DNA from: JAWXCM01 sp034408745 | GTDB taxonomy: Bacteria > Acidobacteriota > Terriglobia > Bryobacterales > Bryobacteraceae | Assembly: GCA_034408745.1 (NCBI GenBank) | Contig: JAWXCM010000273.1 | Coordinates: 1 to 14,734 of the forward strand | DNA: 14,734 bases | Direction: 5' to 3' | Shown here: one piece after another, positions 1 through 7,464 of the stretch | Layout of the letters: each line of letters starts with the position of its first letter | Numbering within the stretch: the first letter of the stretch is position 1 | Position numbers and translations under genes: made by a program | The notes under the pieces: model-generated | Database searches by the model: none | Seen by the model: the letters and a program-made list of their open reading frames with translations, nothing else | Told to the model about the DNA's origin: nothing

Positions 1-2489
1 GACTGGAAGTTCGGGGGAGCCGCCAGCGGGCCGACACCCGCGCCAGTGGCACCGATGCTGTCCACCGTCCAGTTGCGGCCCGAGGTAACGCCGAAGCCGC
101 CGCGGATAGCGGATTTGCCGTTCCCGAAGACGTCCAGCGCGAAACCGAAGCGGGGCGCGATCTGGATCGGCGGCACCTTGAAGAAGTGGCTGTCGTACTG
201 GCGGATACCACTGAACGGAACTCCGCCGGAGGGGTACGAAGCCGTATCAAACGTGCCCTGCCGGACGAACGGGAACAGCGCTCCGGTCCTCGGATTCACC
301 GCGCGCCGCTGGCCGTCCACCAGCGTCGGGTACAGTAGTTGACCCGCCTTCGTCGGATCATAGTCCTTCTCGTTGAACATCCCGAGAGTCCCGCCGCTCG
401 AGTAAAGATCGCCCATCCGGTGGAAGCGGACGCCGGCGTCGATGGTCAGCCTTCGCGTCGCCTTCCAGGTATCCTGCACGAACCACTCATACTGCTGATA
501 CCGGGCCCGGTTAAGCTGCTTCTTGTTGTCGTCGCCGTAGGCGAAGATGCTGCCCATCAAGGCGTTGGAGTAAGGGTACCCGGTGTCCAGCGCCGCCGCG
601 CGATCCGAGCCGAAGAAGTAGGATCCGGCGATGTTGTAGGTGGAGAAGACGCTGACGTTGCGCGCCATCGTTTCAATGTAGATGCCCGCCTTGACGGTGT
701 GCGCCCCCTTGTTCCAGGTGATCTTGTTGGTGATCGTCTGGACATTGTCGCTGCCCGTGAAGGGCCAGCGCGAATCGTGGCCGAACGCCGGCGTTCCGCT
801 GATCCCCTGGCCTGCCGACTGGGGCGAGAAGCCTGACGGGAAGCCGAAGTTGACCTGGGGAAGAAGGTTCAGCGAGTTGCTGCCGGAGAAGATGCGCGGC
901 AGGTTAACGGCCTGTCCGTTGACTCCCTTCAGAGGCAGCAGATTGTCCTGGTACGTCCTGGTGCCACCGACCCCGGTTGAGGACGGATTATCCAGCGGGT
1001 TCACGCTCTGGAGGCCGCGGTTGGTGCCCCAGGTGGCTTCGTTCACCAGGTTGGGGTTGATGGTGTAGATCATCGTCGCCACCGCGCCGATCGCCTTCAC
1101 GTTGTAGGAGTGGGGGAACTGCCCCCACGCGCCACCGGCCGGTCCCACGGTGCCGGCGTAGCCGTCCACCGCCTGATAGTCCTGAATGAACCGCACGTAG
1201 GTGTTGATCTTCTGCGAGACATTGTAGTCAAAGCGCACGATGGTGTCGCGATTGGGCCGCAACTGCGGCAGAATGGCCCGGTAGTTGAATCGGCGCAGGC
1301 CGGTGGGATCAAGCGCGAGTCCCTGCGCATCGGGCTGCGGGAAAAGGTTCAGCATCGCCTGGCCGGCCGGGCTGAAGCGGCTGGCCGGAATACGGTTGCC
1401 CGGAAACGGCGTCTGGTTGGCGGCGGGATCGAAGATGGGAACCTGAACGTTCTGTGTGGTCACGGTCTGGGAAAAATCACCCTGGCGTTCCAGCAGGGAT
1501 GGCATGGTGAACGTGTTGTCGATGCGGTTACTGTTCAGCAGGTAGTCGGCCGAGACGAAGAAGAACAGTTTGTTCCGGTTTCGGTTAAACGGGGTGCCGG
1601 GGATCAGTACCGGGCCGCCCAAAGTACCGCCCGGGTTCTGGAAGCGGTAACGCTGACGGGCGATGCCGAGCTTGTTGTTGAAGAATTCGTTGGCATTGAA
1701 CGATTCATGGCGCCAGTAGTAGAACGCGGTGCCGTGAAACTGTGGGGTGCCGTTCTTGATGGTGAAGGTCAACTGGCCACCGGTACGTCCGCCATATTCG
1801 GCGGTGTAATTGGAAACCAGCAGCTTTACTTCGCCAATCGCGTCAATACTGGGTGACAGGTAGCCGGGGTTGAGGTTGCCCGAGTCCTGGCTGGCGACGC
1901 CGTCCAGGTTGAGCACCACCTGTCCCGTTCGCCCGCCATTCACCGCCGGGATACCGCCTCCGCCCCAGCCTCGGTTGTCGCTGCTCGCCAGCGTCTGGAC
2001 CCCAGGCAGGGTCATGATCAGCGACAGCGGGTTGCGCCCCCGTGTTGGTGTGTCTTCAATCTGCCGCAGACCGATGGAGATGGCACGGTCTGAACTGTCC
2101 GTGGCCACCCGCGGCGTCTCGGACGAGACTTCCACGGTGGTGGTGATGTCGCCAACGGAGAGCTGGATCTCATGCATATCCACCCGCTCCTGGGTGCCAA
2201 CGGGAATCGCTTTCTGCTGGTATGTCTTGAATCCCGGCGCGGTGACGGTGAGGGAATAGTTTCCCGGGAAAAGATTGGTGAAAATAAAGGAGCCGTTCGC
2301 TCCGGTGGTGTACAGTCTTTCCGCCCCGGAGACATCGGTTGTGAGTTTCACCGTCGCGCTCGCCAGCGCGCCTCCGGAAGAATCGGCGACGTTGCCGGAC
2401 ATCTGTCCGGTGACGCCCTGGGAATACGCGGCTGGCAGCATTGCCAGCAGGGCGAAGAAGCCCGCCGCGGCGATTGATTTCCTGAGCAT
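1..2489 (-). CDS. TonB-dependent receptor, Oar-like, with carboxypeptidase-regulatory-like N-terminus (3' end outside window)
   Basis: Outer-membrane beta-barrel protein of the acidobacterial Oar-like TonB-dependent receptor family, expected to import a large or scarce substrate with TonB energy; the substrate is unknown. The 829 visible codons are open down to the window edge. Residues 1-24 form a signal peptide (MLRKSIAAAGFFALLAMLPA, cut near AYSQ). Residues about 26-110 are a carboxypeptidase-regulatory-like beta-sandwich, with SGNVADSSGGAL and the PGNYSLTVTAPGFK hairpin. Residues about 115-240 are plug-like (TRGRNPLSLIMTLPGVQ, VNGGRTGQVVLNLDG, SNYTAEYGGRTGG). The barrel follows, with the family signature GGPVLIPGTPFNRNRNKLFF. 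Family members are usually about 1000-1200 residues, so roughly the last quarter is missing. The ATG at 2489 is the first start before the signal peptide, with a G-rich stretch (GGGGG) about 8 bases upstream. It is transcribed leftward from a promoter at 2566-2594 and shares no operon with visible genes. Confidence 0.95.
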   Translation of the reverse strand, partial: MLRKSIAAAGFFALLAMLPAAYSQGVTGQMSGNVADSSGGALASATVKLTTDVSGAERLYTTGANGSFIFTNLFPGNYSLTVTAPGFKTYQQKAIPVGTQERVDMHEIQLSVGDITTTVEVSSETPRVATDSSDRAISIGLRQIEDTPTRGRNPLSLIMTLPGVQTLASSDNRGWGGGGIPAVNGGRTGQVVLNLDGVASQDSGNLNPGYLSPSIDAIGEVKLLVSNYTAEYGGRTGGQLTFTIKNGTPQFHGTAFYYWRHESFNANEFFNNKLGIARQRYRFQNPGGTLGGPVLIPGTPFNRNRNKLFFFVSADYLLNSNRIDNTFTMPSLLERQGDFSQTVTTQNVQVPIFDPAANQTPFPGNRIPASRFSPAGQAMLNLFPQPDAQGLALDPTGLRRFNYRAILPQLRPNRDTIVRFDYNVSQKINTYVRFIQDYQAVDGYAGTVGPAGGAWGQFPHSYNVKAIGAVATMIYTINPNLVNEATWGTNRGLQSVNPLDNPSSTGVGGTRTYQDNLLPLKGVNGQAVNLPRIFSGSNSLNLLPQVNFGFPSGFSPQSAGQGISGTPAFGHDSRWPFTGSDNVQTITNKITWNKGAHTVKAGIYIETMARNVSVFSTYNIAGSYFFGSDRAAALDTGYPYSNALMGSIFAYGDDNKKQLNRARYQQYEWFVQDTWKATRRLTIDAGVRFHRMGDLYSSGGTLGMFNEKDYDPTKAGQLLYPTLVDGQRRAVNPRTGALFPFVRQGTFDTASYPSGGVPFSGIRQYDSHFFKVPPIQIAPRFGFALDVFGNGKSAIRGGFGVTSGRNWTVDSIGATGAGVGPLAAPPNFQ

Positions 2490-2565
2490 TATTTGAACCC
2501 CCAAAGCTATCTGGTTGAGCGTACGAATCGTCAGGGGCATCTGCTGCCGCACCTGGTTATTCGCA

Positions 2566-2594
2566 ATTAAACAAGATGTAAAGGGGTAAGTCAA
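2566..2594 (-). promoter_or_regulatory. Sigma70-like promoter of the leftward TonB-dependent receptor
   Basis: On the minus strand TTGACT (2594-2589) is followed after 17 bases by TTTAAT (2571-2566). This is five of six matches at the -35 box and optimal spacing; the -10 box deviates at its normally conserved second base. It would give a 5' leader of about 70 bases before the ATG at 2489. I see no clear operator or riboswitch in the leader. Confidence 0.5.
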
Positions 2595-2640
2595 CCCAGG
2601 AAATGCCGTTCATATTTGTTTTAGCGAGGATATTATTCGG

Positions 2641-2829
2641 CTGGAAGGATGGGAGGCCGGGCGGGGAGAGAAGGAGGCGCCGGCGATGATCACGCGCATG
2701 GACAAAGAGGTCGGACGCGTGGTCGATCAGTTGAAATCGATGAACGCGCTGGATAATACCGTGATTATTTTCCTGTCGGACAACGGTGCGAGTTGGGAGC
2801 AGACGATTCGCGCCGACGGGCATGATTAG
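2641..2829 (+). pseudogene. Arylsulfatase fragment (remnant)
   Basis: An open stretch without a start encodes AMITRMDKEVGRVVDQLKSM followed by a segment ending in IIFLSDNGAS and a TAG at 2827-2829. This is the signature of the central-to-C-terminal part of type I sulfatases: the AAMIxRMDxxVGR helix, then the (L/I)FLSDNGA strand whose Asp-Asn are metal ligands in the family. The DGHD motif just before the stop, and the AAPLGSA read through after it, match the usual continuation of acidobacterial sulfatases. The catalytic CxPxR formylglycine site and the whole N-terminal half are absent. A faint frameshifted continuation (HVLGRGEGEQANLN, near 2920-2955) resembles the next conserved block but is too weak to assert. 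This is a dead fragment, about 60 residues of a roughly 500-residue enzyme. Confidence 0.75.
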
Positions 2830-3023
2830 GCGGCACCGCTGGGCTCGGCGGGGAGCCCACCCATTACAATGCGGTCGCTGGGTGCTACTGCGCCCGTGCG
2901 CTGTCGGCGAATGCCACGTCCTGGGCCGTGGTGAAGGGGAGCAAGCAAACTTAAACAATAACGGAGCATTATCAGGGCTATCGATGCCTGCTTTTCCAGA
3001 TGCGCGTTATTAAAGTAAGGCTG

Positions 3024-3963
3024 TTACTCGAAGGTCAGCGATGCGGTGTTGCCGGCGCCGCCCTCGGCCTCCACAACGAGCGGCACCGCTCCGGTACCTG
3101 CCAGCGCGTGTGGGAGTCGGATATTGATTTGGTCGAGGCCTGCGAACGAGCCCTGCGGACCCGCGCACGAAGGCGTGAGCCGCTGGTCTCCGATGCGCAC
3201 GGCGGTGGAGCGCGAGCCGCGCAGGCCGGCCGTGTAGATCAGGAGGTGCAGCTCTTCGTCCCCGGCTGTGAATCGGATGGGCCGGGGCACAACGGCGCCC
3301 TCGGGATCGACCTGGCAGACCTCCTCCGCGACGGCAGGCAGGCCGGGTCGGACGCGAACCACCTGTGCGGCCAGCATGGATCGGACATAGTCGGTATATG
3401 GCTGGCCGCTTAGCTTTTCAATTCAATCACGCGTCCCGGTAATATATATCCGAAAGTGGAATATGCGAATCGCTGGCCGGGTGCGTAATTCACTGGTTGT
3501 GCCAGCATATACCGGATCACGGTATCGCGTGGAGGCGGAATATTGCTGCGAGTATCGCTGGCGATTTTCAGGATCATGTCGCCGCCGACGGAATCGCTCA
3601 TTTTGTCGCGATCCCAGCCTCCGACATGCTTGCAGCGGGTGTCGGACGGTGACGCTCTGCAGGGCGGGAGTCGCCCCACCGGCCGTTGCTGACGCTGGCC
3701 CAGCGAAACAAAGACGTGGGCTGCACGGCGATTCCCGCCTCGACGTCGCCCATCCCGAACCCGCGCGCATAAACCAGCCGCCCGTTTTTCACGACGGCGA
3801 GTGACCCGCCTTTTACGCTGTACGTTGTCAACGCCGGGCGCATGATTTCGTCAAGTGCTGCGAATTCCGTCAAGAAGTTGCCAGTGTCGCCGAAACAACT
3901 AACGGCGCTCAGTACAAAAAAGCAACTAATGGATTGATATTGTTGCGGTTTGCCGGTGCGCAC
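3024..3963 (-). pseudogene. Serine hydrolase (beta-lactamase family) fused to TIGR03437 C-terminal domain, broken by deletions and frameshifts
   Basis: Read right to left, a plausible GTG at 3963 starts a hydrophobic export signal (SCFFVLSAVSCFG). A class C beta-lactamase-like N-terminus follows (GGSLAVVKNGRLVYARGFGM, then LFRWASVSN). The nucleophile motif SxxK is damaged: SVSN at 3685-3696, where SVSK is expected. Immediately after it the sequence jumps to VTVRHPLQ, losing several dozen residues. A frameshift leads into HVGGWDRDK and FAYSTFGY, where the Y-x-N motif appears as Y-S-T. A second frameshift near 3415-3420 leads into KLSGQPYTDYVRSML. The rest of the catalytic domain is missing. 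The last part is the TIGR03437 domain (GPQGSFAGLDQINIRLP, ending TASLTFE before TAA at 3024-3026). In Solibacter this domain is found at the C-terminus of secreted proteins. Two lost catalytic residues plus at least two frame changes mark a true pseudogene. Confidence 0.85.
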
Positions 3964-4082
3964 AGAGTGCCCATATTCATGCTGACGCCCGTATTTCCTG
4001 GGTGCAAAGTGAGTCAGTTCACCCAGTTCGACGTGCAAGTGTATGACTTTGAGTTGGCAAAGCAATTGCTTAAGCGTTTCCG

Positions 4083-4694
4083 GTGAGCCGCCGTGGCATT
4101 GTCCTGAGCGCCCTGTTGCTGGCGTCTGCAGGCACCGCAGCTTCTGCTGACGTACTAAAAATTAATACCGTAAACTACGCGGGGGTCGAAGCGTCGCTGC
4201 TGAGAATTGCTGAGCAGGCGGCAACGCAGATTCTGAGTCAGGCAGGCGTCGGGGTCCAGTGGTGCGAAGCTTCCACCGGCAGGTTCCGCTCGCGCTGTCC
4301 GGCCGATGCGCTCCGTCTGGTAATTCTGCCCCGGCACATGCGCGAGCGGCTCAAGCTTGCGCGCAACGAGGCTCTCGGCATGGCGCTCATGACCATGGAC
4401 GGGCTCACCGGCGACACGGCGTATATCTTCATGGACCGCATTGAGAACCTGGTGTTCGAGGATACCGCTGGCCGTCGGAGCATACTCGCCAGACTGCTGG
4501 GACACGTGATGGTGCACGAAGTGGGTCATTTGCTGCTGGGTGCGGGAAACCACCGGCTGCGCTCGATCATGACGCCGATTTGGGGACCGGCTGAGGTGCA
4601 GGGCGCGCTGCAGGGCGGCCTGCTGTTTGGCCCTGAGCACGTCGAACGGATCTCCGAGTTTCTTTGCGAGCGTTCCGCGGACGGAGGCAGCTAA
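4083..4694 (+). CDS. Small secreted HExxH metalloprotease-like protein
   Basis: A 203-residue protein with a signal peptide (residues 1-22, hydrophobic core IVLSALLLASAGTAASA) and a zinc-protease signature HEVGH at 145-149. A third likely ligand, His157, lies in HEVGHLLLGAGNH, and SIMTPIW (161-167) could act as a Met-turn-like element. An HEIGHLLLGxxxHSxxGIM arrangement recurs in uncharacterised acidobacterial secreted proteins as I know them. The third His lies seven residues after the second, not five as in classical metzincins. The middle part (ILSQAGVGVQWCEA, RLVILPRHMRERL) also fits that group. GTG at 4083 is the first possible start after an in-frame stop at 4071-4073; no good Shine-Dalgarno precedes it. 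It stands alone between pseudogenes. Substrate is unknown. The fold assignment is by motif only, and activity is inferred. Confidence 0.75.
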   Translation: MSRRGIVLSALLLASAGTAASADVLKINTVNYAGVEASLLRIAEQAATQILSQAGVGVQWCEASTGRFRSRCPADALRLVILPRHMRERLKLARNEALGMALMTMDGLTGDTAYIFMDRIENLVFEDTAGRRSILARLLGHVMVHEVGHLLLGAGNHRLRSIMTPIWGPAEVQGALQGGLLFGPEHVERISEFLCERSADGGS

Positions 4695-4770
4695 ATACTG
4701 GGACCCTTCCGTCAACCCTGCAACCATGCAGGCGGTGGAACGGATCCCGGATACTCGACCGCATCAGCGA

Positions 4771-4888
4771 AGGTTTCAGGGCCATCTCGGCTCCCAGTCA
4801 CCCGAATATTCCCATGCTTCACGACGTCGGGGCGTTCGCACTTACTGGCAACTGGCGCGATCCCGGCAAGCACCTGCTGTTCGTTTGA
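4771..4888 (+). pseudogene. Ser/Thr protein kinase remnant A (alphaC helix to beta4 region)
   Basis: Two frames together give RFQ and then AISAPSHPNIPMLHDVG, which matches the RFxREAxAISxLSHPNIxxLHDVG block of bacterial PknB-type kinases. The segment after it (AFALTGNWRDPGKHLLFV, stop at 4886-4888) is not clearly kinase. No Gly-rich loop, catalytic loop or DFG motif is present. It is a fragment of about 20 conserved residues, so identity rests on one strong motif. Confidence 0.55.
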
Positions 4889-5190
4889 TCTGTCTGGTTA
4901 CCGGATCACCGGCGAGGGCGGCATGAGCGCAGTCCGAGTTTTCTCCAGTGATGCGGACAACATCGCCGGGCTCTCCGGCGGGAGCACGTTCTGGCGTCAC
5001 TGAATCACCCGAACATCGCCGCGATCCACGGTCTCGAAGACAACGCGAATCGTGATGGAACTGGTGGGAGGCGCGGAACTATTTTGGCACTCGCTTAGAT
5101 CTGTCTCCCGATGAAAAGGACGCGGTGGCCATGTTCCAACCTCCGGAGCGGCACGCCGGCACGAGCATTCGCGTCGTCCTCAACGCGATA
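4887..5190 (+). pseudogene. Ser/Thr protein kinase remnant B (Gly-rich loop, HPNI block, hinge) with possible TolB-like tail
   Basis: Read across frames, the order of motifs follows a PknB-type kinase. YRITGEGGMSAVRV (from 4899) is a shortened Gly-rich loop. LASLNHPNIAAIHGLEDN (from 4991, a different frame) is the alphaC/beta4 block. RIVMELVGGAELF (from 5046, back in the first frame) is the hinge strand. The ATP-binding Lys region is altered, and the catalytic HRD and DFG motifs are missing. A further frame gives LDLSPDEKDAVAM (from about 5098), which resembles the LSPDGxxVAV repeats of the TolB-like beta-propellers fused to many acidobacterial kinases. If so, several hundred residues between hinge and propeller were lost. 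Clearly non-functional. Confidence 0.7.
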
Positions 5191-5192
5191 GC

Positions 5193-5196
5193 GAGG
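5193..5196 (+). promoter_or_regulatory. Shine-Dalgarno GAGG that sets the GTG start at 5204
   Basis: GAGG ends seven bases before GTG 5204. The in-frame ATG at 5222 has no such site, so the GTG is the better start of the exported DinB-fold gene. Confidence 0.5.
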
Positions 5197-5203
5197 CAAA
5201 TCA

Positions 5204-5758
5204 GTGCGACAATCAACTCTCATGAAAGTCGCTACCGCCGTTCTCCTCGCCGGGCTGTGTACCCTTCCGGCGCTCGCCCAGTCCAGTGTCAAGGACGCCA
5301 TCGCAAGCCACTGGAAAGTGTCCGGCGAATTCACCATCGCAGTCGCTGACAAAATGCCGGCTGACGGCTACACCTTCCGCCCCACGCCCGAGGAGATGAG
5401 CTTCGGCCAACTCATGGCCCACATCGCCAACGCAGACGTCAACGCCTGTGCCAATGCCAGCGGCCTCACCAAACCCGAGCCCCCGGCAGGAATCGCCGCC
5501 TGGCTGAAATCTCAGCAGAAGTCCGAAGTCTCCCGCGAGGACGCAATCACATTCCTGAAGGACACCTTCGCGTTCTGCGACAAAGCCATCGCCGCCGCCA
5601 CCTGGGAGAAGCTCGACAATATCCAGGGCCCCCCGGCCCGCAAGCTCACCGGCTACGAATGGCTGTGGAGCTACTTCACGCACACTGCCCACCATCGCGG
5701 TCAGGCCGAGGTCTACCTCCGGGTCAAGGGAATCAAGCCGCCCGACTACAAATTCTGA
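5204..5758 (+). CDS. Exported DinB-fold protein
   Basis: A 184-residue protein of the DinB/YfiT four-helix-bundle superfamily, whose members bind a divalent metal with three histidines. Some are thiol-dependent transferases, but most are uncharacterised. Candidate ligands are His73 in LMAHIANAD and His160/His164 in FTHTAHHRGQAEVYLR, the usual HxxxHRGQ end of the family. The C-terminal GIKPPDYKF is also typical. Residues 1-26 form a signal peptide (VATAVLLAGLCTLPALAQS), so the protein acts in the periplasm or on the cell surface, whereas classical DinB is cytoplasmic. The GTG at 5204 is chosen for its GAGG site; the alternative ATG at 5222 would shorten the signal by six residues. No operon partner is visible, and no defect in the domain. 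Family is sure; reaction unknown. Confidence 0.88.
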   Translation: MRQSTLMKVATAVLLAGLCTLPALAQSSVKDAIASHWKVSGEFTIAVADKMPADGYTFRPTPEEMSFGQLMAHIANADVNACANASGLTKPEPPAGIAAWLKSQQKSEVSREDAITFLKDTFAFCDKAIAAATWEKLDNIQGPPARKLTGYEWLWSYFTHTAHHRGQAEVYLRVKGIKPPDYKF

Positions 5759-5807
5759 TCCGCGCAAAAGCGGTCTGCGCGTCGACACTCGCGAGCAGCA
5801 GCCTCGC

Positions 5808-6266
5808 ATGGCCGCGGAACCGCAGAACCTGCCGACGACAGGGACGGCGAGCTCTGGAACCCAGCCCTGCCCGCCACAGGTCAGCGACATCGCCCCCCGA
5901 ATGCGCACCTATTATTGGTGGACAGAAGATCACTGGTATTTGGAGGCGCTGTGCTGCCGTGAGCGCTTTGCAGTGCTGGTGTACCGCGGCGTTTTCGACG
6001 CGAAGACCACGTCCGCCGCGGCCTTGCGCATGGAACAGATGTTCGGCCGTAACGGCTGGCCCGCGCAGTGGCGTGACGGTGTGTACGACTTTCACCACTA
6101 CCATTCGACCGCGCATGAGGTGCTCGGATTTGCGCGCGGCTGGGGACGCGTGATGCGAGGGTGTGATGTACTTCCGGACGCTGGAGTCACTCATCGCGGC
6201 GGGTTAGAGGGAAGGCGCCGCGGAAATTCCGGCAGGATAAGGAGTATACTCGTCACCGCAGGTTGA
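5808..6266 (+). CDS. Damaged small cupin protein (probably non-functional)
   Basis: The 152-residue frame contains a textbook cupin motif 1: Gly91, five residues, His97-x-His99, four residues, Glu104, six residues, Gly111 (in GVYDFHHYHSTAHEVLGFARG). The preceding RFAVLVYRG and RNGWPAQWRDG also match a known small-cupin type with the HYHSTAHE signature. After motif 1 only six residues separate it from a motif-2-like CDVLPDAGVTHRG, where at least 15 would be normal. That motif has PxxG in place of PxG, which suggests a deletion between the motifs. The tail (GGLEGRRRGNSGRIRSILVTAG) looks like frameshifted or non-coding sequence. The start is uncertain: ATG 5808 or ATG 5901, neither with a Shine-Dalgarno. 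The first 30 residues are low complexity and may not be translated. Confidence 0.5.
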   Translation: MAAEPQNLPTTGTASSGTQPCPPQVSDIAPRMRTYYWWTEDHWYLEALCCRERFAVLVYRGVFDAKTTSAAALRMEQMFGRNGWPAQWRDGVYDFHHYHSTAHEVLGFARGWGRVMRGCDVLPDAGVTHRGGLEGRRRGNSGRIRSILVTAG

Positions 6267-6270
6267 CCAC

Positions 6271-7464
6271 ATGCCTCGGGTTACGATCCTTGCTATCGTT
6301 TGCTCGCTGGCTGGCGTCTCTGCTCAGACTCCTGTCACTCCTGGCCGTCCAGTCCAGTTCACTCTCCCCGCTGTCCAGAGTTCGACGCTCTTCCACGGCG
6401 ACTACAGCCACCGGCTAACTGTGCCTGCGCAGACGACCCGCGTGGTCATCGAGATCGACAGCAGCCGCAAGGACGTGGACGTGGATCTCTTCGTGCGCTA
6501 CGGCACTGACGTCGACCTGGAGAGCCAGGTGGTGGCGGACTTCCGCTCAGTGGGCGACACCGCGAAGGAGCGCATCGTGATCGATACGCCCAAAGCGGGG
6601 GAATACTACATCGCCTATGGGGTCTTCACCATGGGCGTGGAAGTACCCCTGACGCTGACCGTCACGCAGGAAGGTGGAGGCGGTTCCGATGGCGTCGCGC
6701 TGCTGACCTCCGATATTCCCGACACATGCCTGCTCAGCGGTGTCCGGGATTTCACGCTGGAGCGGGCGGCCAGGGTGAAGCAGGTGTACGCGATGTACAA
6801 GTGGGATACGGGCGAGTCGCGGGTGGATTACAAGGTGCTGCAGGGTTCGGCTGTGCTGCTGTCGGCCTCGCTGACGCGCGGCGGCACTTGCCTTACCGAC
6901 GGGTCGCCGTGGTGTGGGGCCGAAGGCACGGTGGATGTCACGCTGGCGGCCGGGCCGTACCGGATGCAACTGGCGAATCCGCGGGCGTGCGCACCATCGG
7001 TCGGCGGTCCGGCGACTATCGCGTTGTACGGGCAGTATTTGCCCGGGCCAACGTGGCAGGTGTTGTCGGAGACCATGGTCGGGCCAGGTGGGGGAACCGT
7101 GCAGGGCGAAGTCAGCATCCAGGTTCCCGCCGGAGCCCTGACGGCGGGCTCCAGGGTGAAGCTCTCCGCGCTGGATTCACCGGAACCTCCGTCGCCGCAG
7201 AGGATTTCGAAGATCTTCAAGGTGGAAGGCATCGGGGTGAACCAGACGCAGTCGATTGAGGTATCCGTGCCGCTGACGGGTGCCCCGAATGGTCCGGTGA
7301 CCGTGTTGTGGTCGGCGGAACTGCCCGCGGGTCTGACGCCGACTCGGGGCATCAAACTGCTGCCGGCGCGGGTGGAGAACGGCCGCAAAAGCACGGGAGA
7401 AGCATCTGATGGTGGATCCCGGCTCGGTCAGCAGCATCCTGATGGCGATGGGCGGCTTCGGTGA
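6271..7464 (+). CDS. Secreted PPC-domain protein, C-terminus altered by frameshift
   Basis: The 397-residue frame starts with a signal peptide (VTILAIVCSLAGVSAQ). A bacterial pre-peptidase C-terminal-like (PPC) beta-sandwich follows at about 46-131 (VVIEIDSSRKDVDVDLFVRY, KAGEYYIAYG). A second all-beta module at about 140-255 holds a Trp-containing strand (VYAMYKWDTG) and four cysteines that could form disulfides. A third segment at about 267-360 (VGPGGGTVQGEVSIQVPAGA) resembles the ZU5-type beta-sandwich. After ENGRK (near 7390) the frame enters GC-rich nonsense, while frame 2 continues sensibly as KAREKHLMVDPGSVSSILMA. The cause is a one-base change in a run of four A. The original gene therefore probably ran to 8043. 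ATG 6271 has a weak CAGG eight bases upstream, and TATACT at 6245-6250 could be a -10 box. Function is unknown; a surface or periplasmic binding role is inferred. Confidence 0.75.
   Translation: MPRVTILAIVCSLAGVSAQTPVTPGRPVQFTLPAVQSSTLFHGDYSHRLTVPAQTTRVVIEIDSSRKDVDVDLFVRYGTDVDLESQVVADFRSVGDTAKERIVIDTPKAGEYYIAYGVFTMGVEVPLTLTVTQEGGGGSDGVALLTSDIPDTCLLSGVRDFTLERAARVKQVYAMYKWDTGESRVDYKVLQGSAVLLSASLTRGGTCLTDGSPWCGAEGTVDVTLAAGPYRMQLANPRACAPSVGGPATIALYGQYLPGPTWQVLSETMVGPGGGTVQGEVSIQVPAGALTAGSRVKLSALDSPEPPSPQRISKIFKVEGIGVNQTQSIEVSVPLTGAPNGPVTVLWSAELPAGLTPTRGIKLLPARVENGRKSTGEASDGGSRLGQQHPDGDGRLR
6663..6721 (+). repeat. 59-bp perfect direct repeat, copy 1
   Basis: All 59 bases are identical to 7674-7732, and the flanks differ immediately. 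Here it encodes TQEGGGGSDGVALLTSDIP in the frame of the PPC protein, between its first two beta modules. Confidence 0.97.

Noticed and set aside
1110..1856. A 248-codon open frame on the plus strand, plus others between 339 and 2477
   Set aside because: They are antisense to the left-hand receptor, whose frame is open over 829 codons with recognisable motifs.
2557..2958. A 133-codon minus-strand frame upstream of the left receptor
   Set aside because: It is antisense to the sulfatase remnant and overlaps the receptor promoter; no domain is visible.
5759..5776. Possible small hairpin (CCGC-loop-GCGG) after the DinB gene as a terminator
   Set aside because: The stem is only four base pairs and no T-run follows.
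5213..5908. A 231-codon open frame on the minus strand
   Set aside because: It is the Gly/Val-rich antisense shadow of the DinB-fold gene, which has a real domain and export signal.
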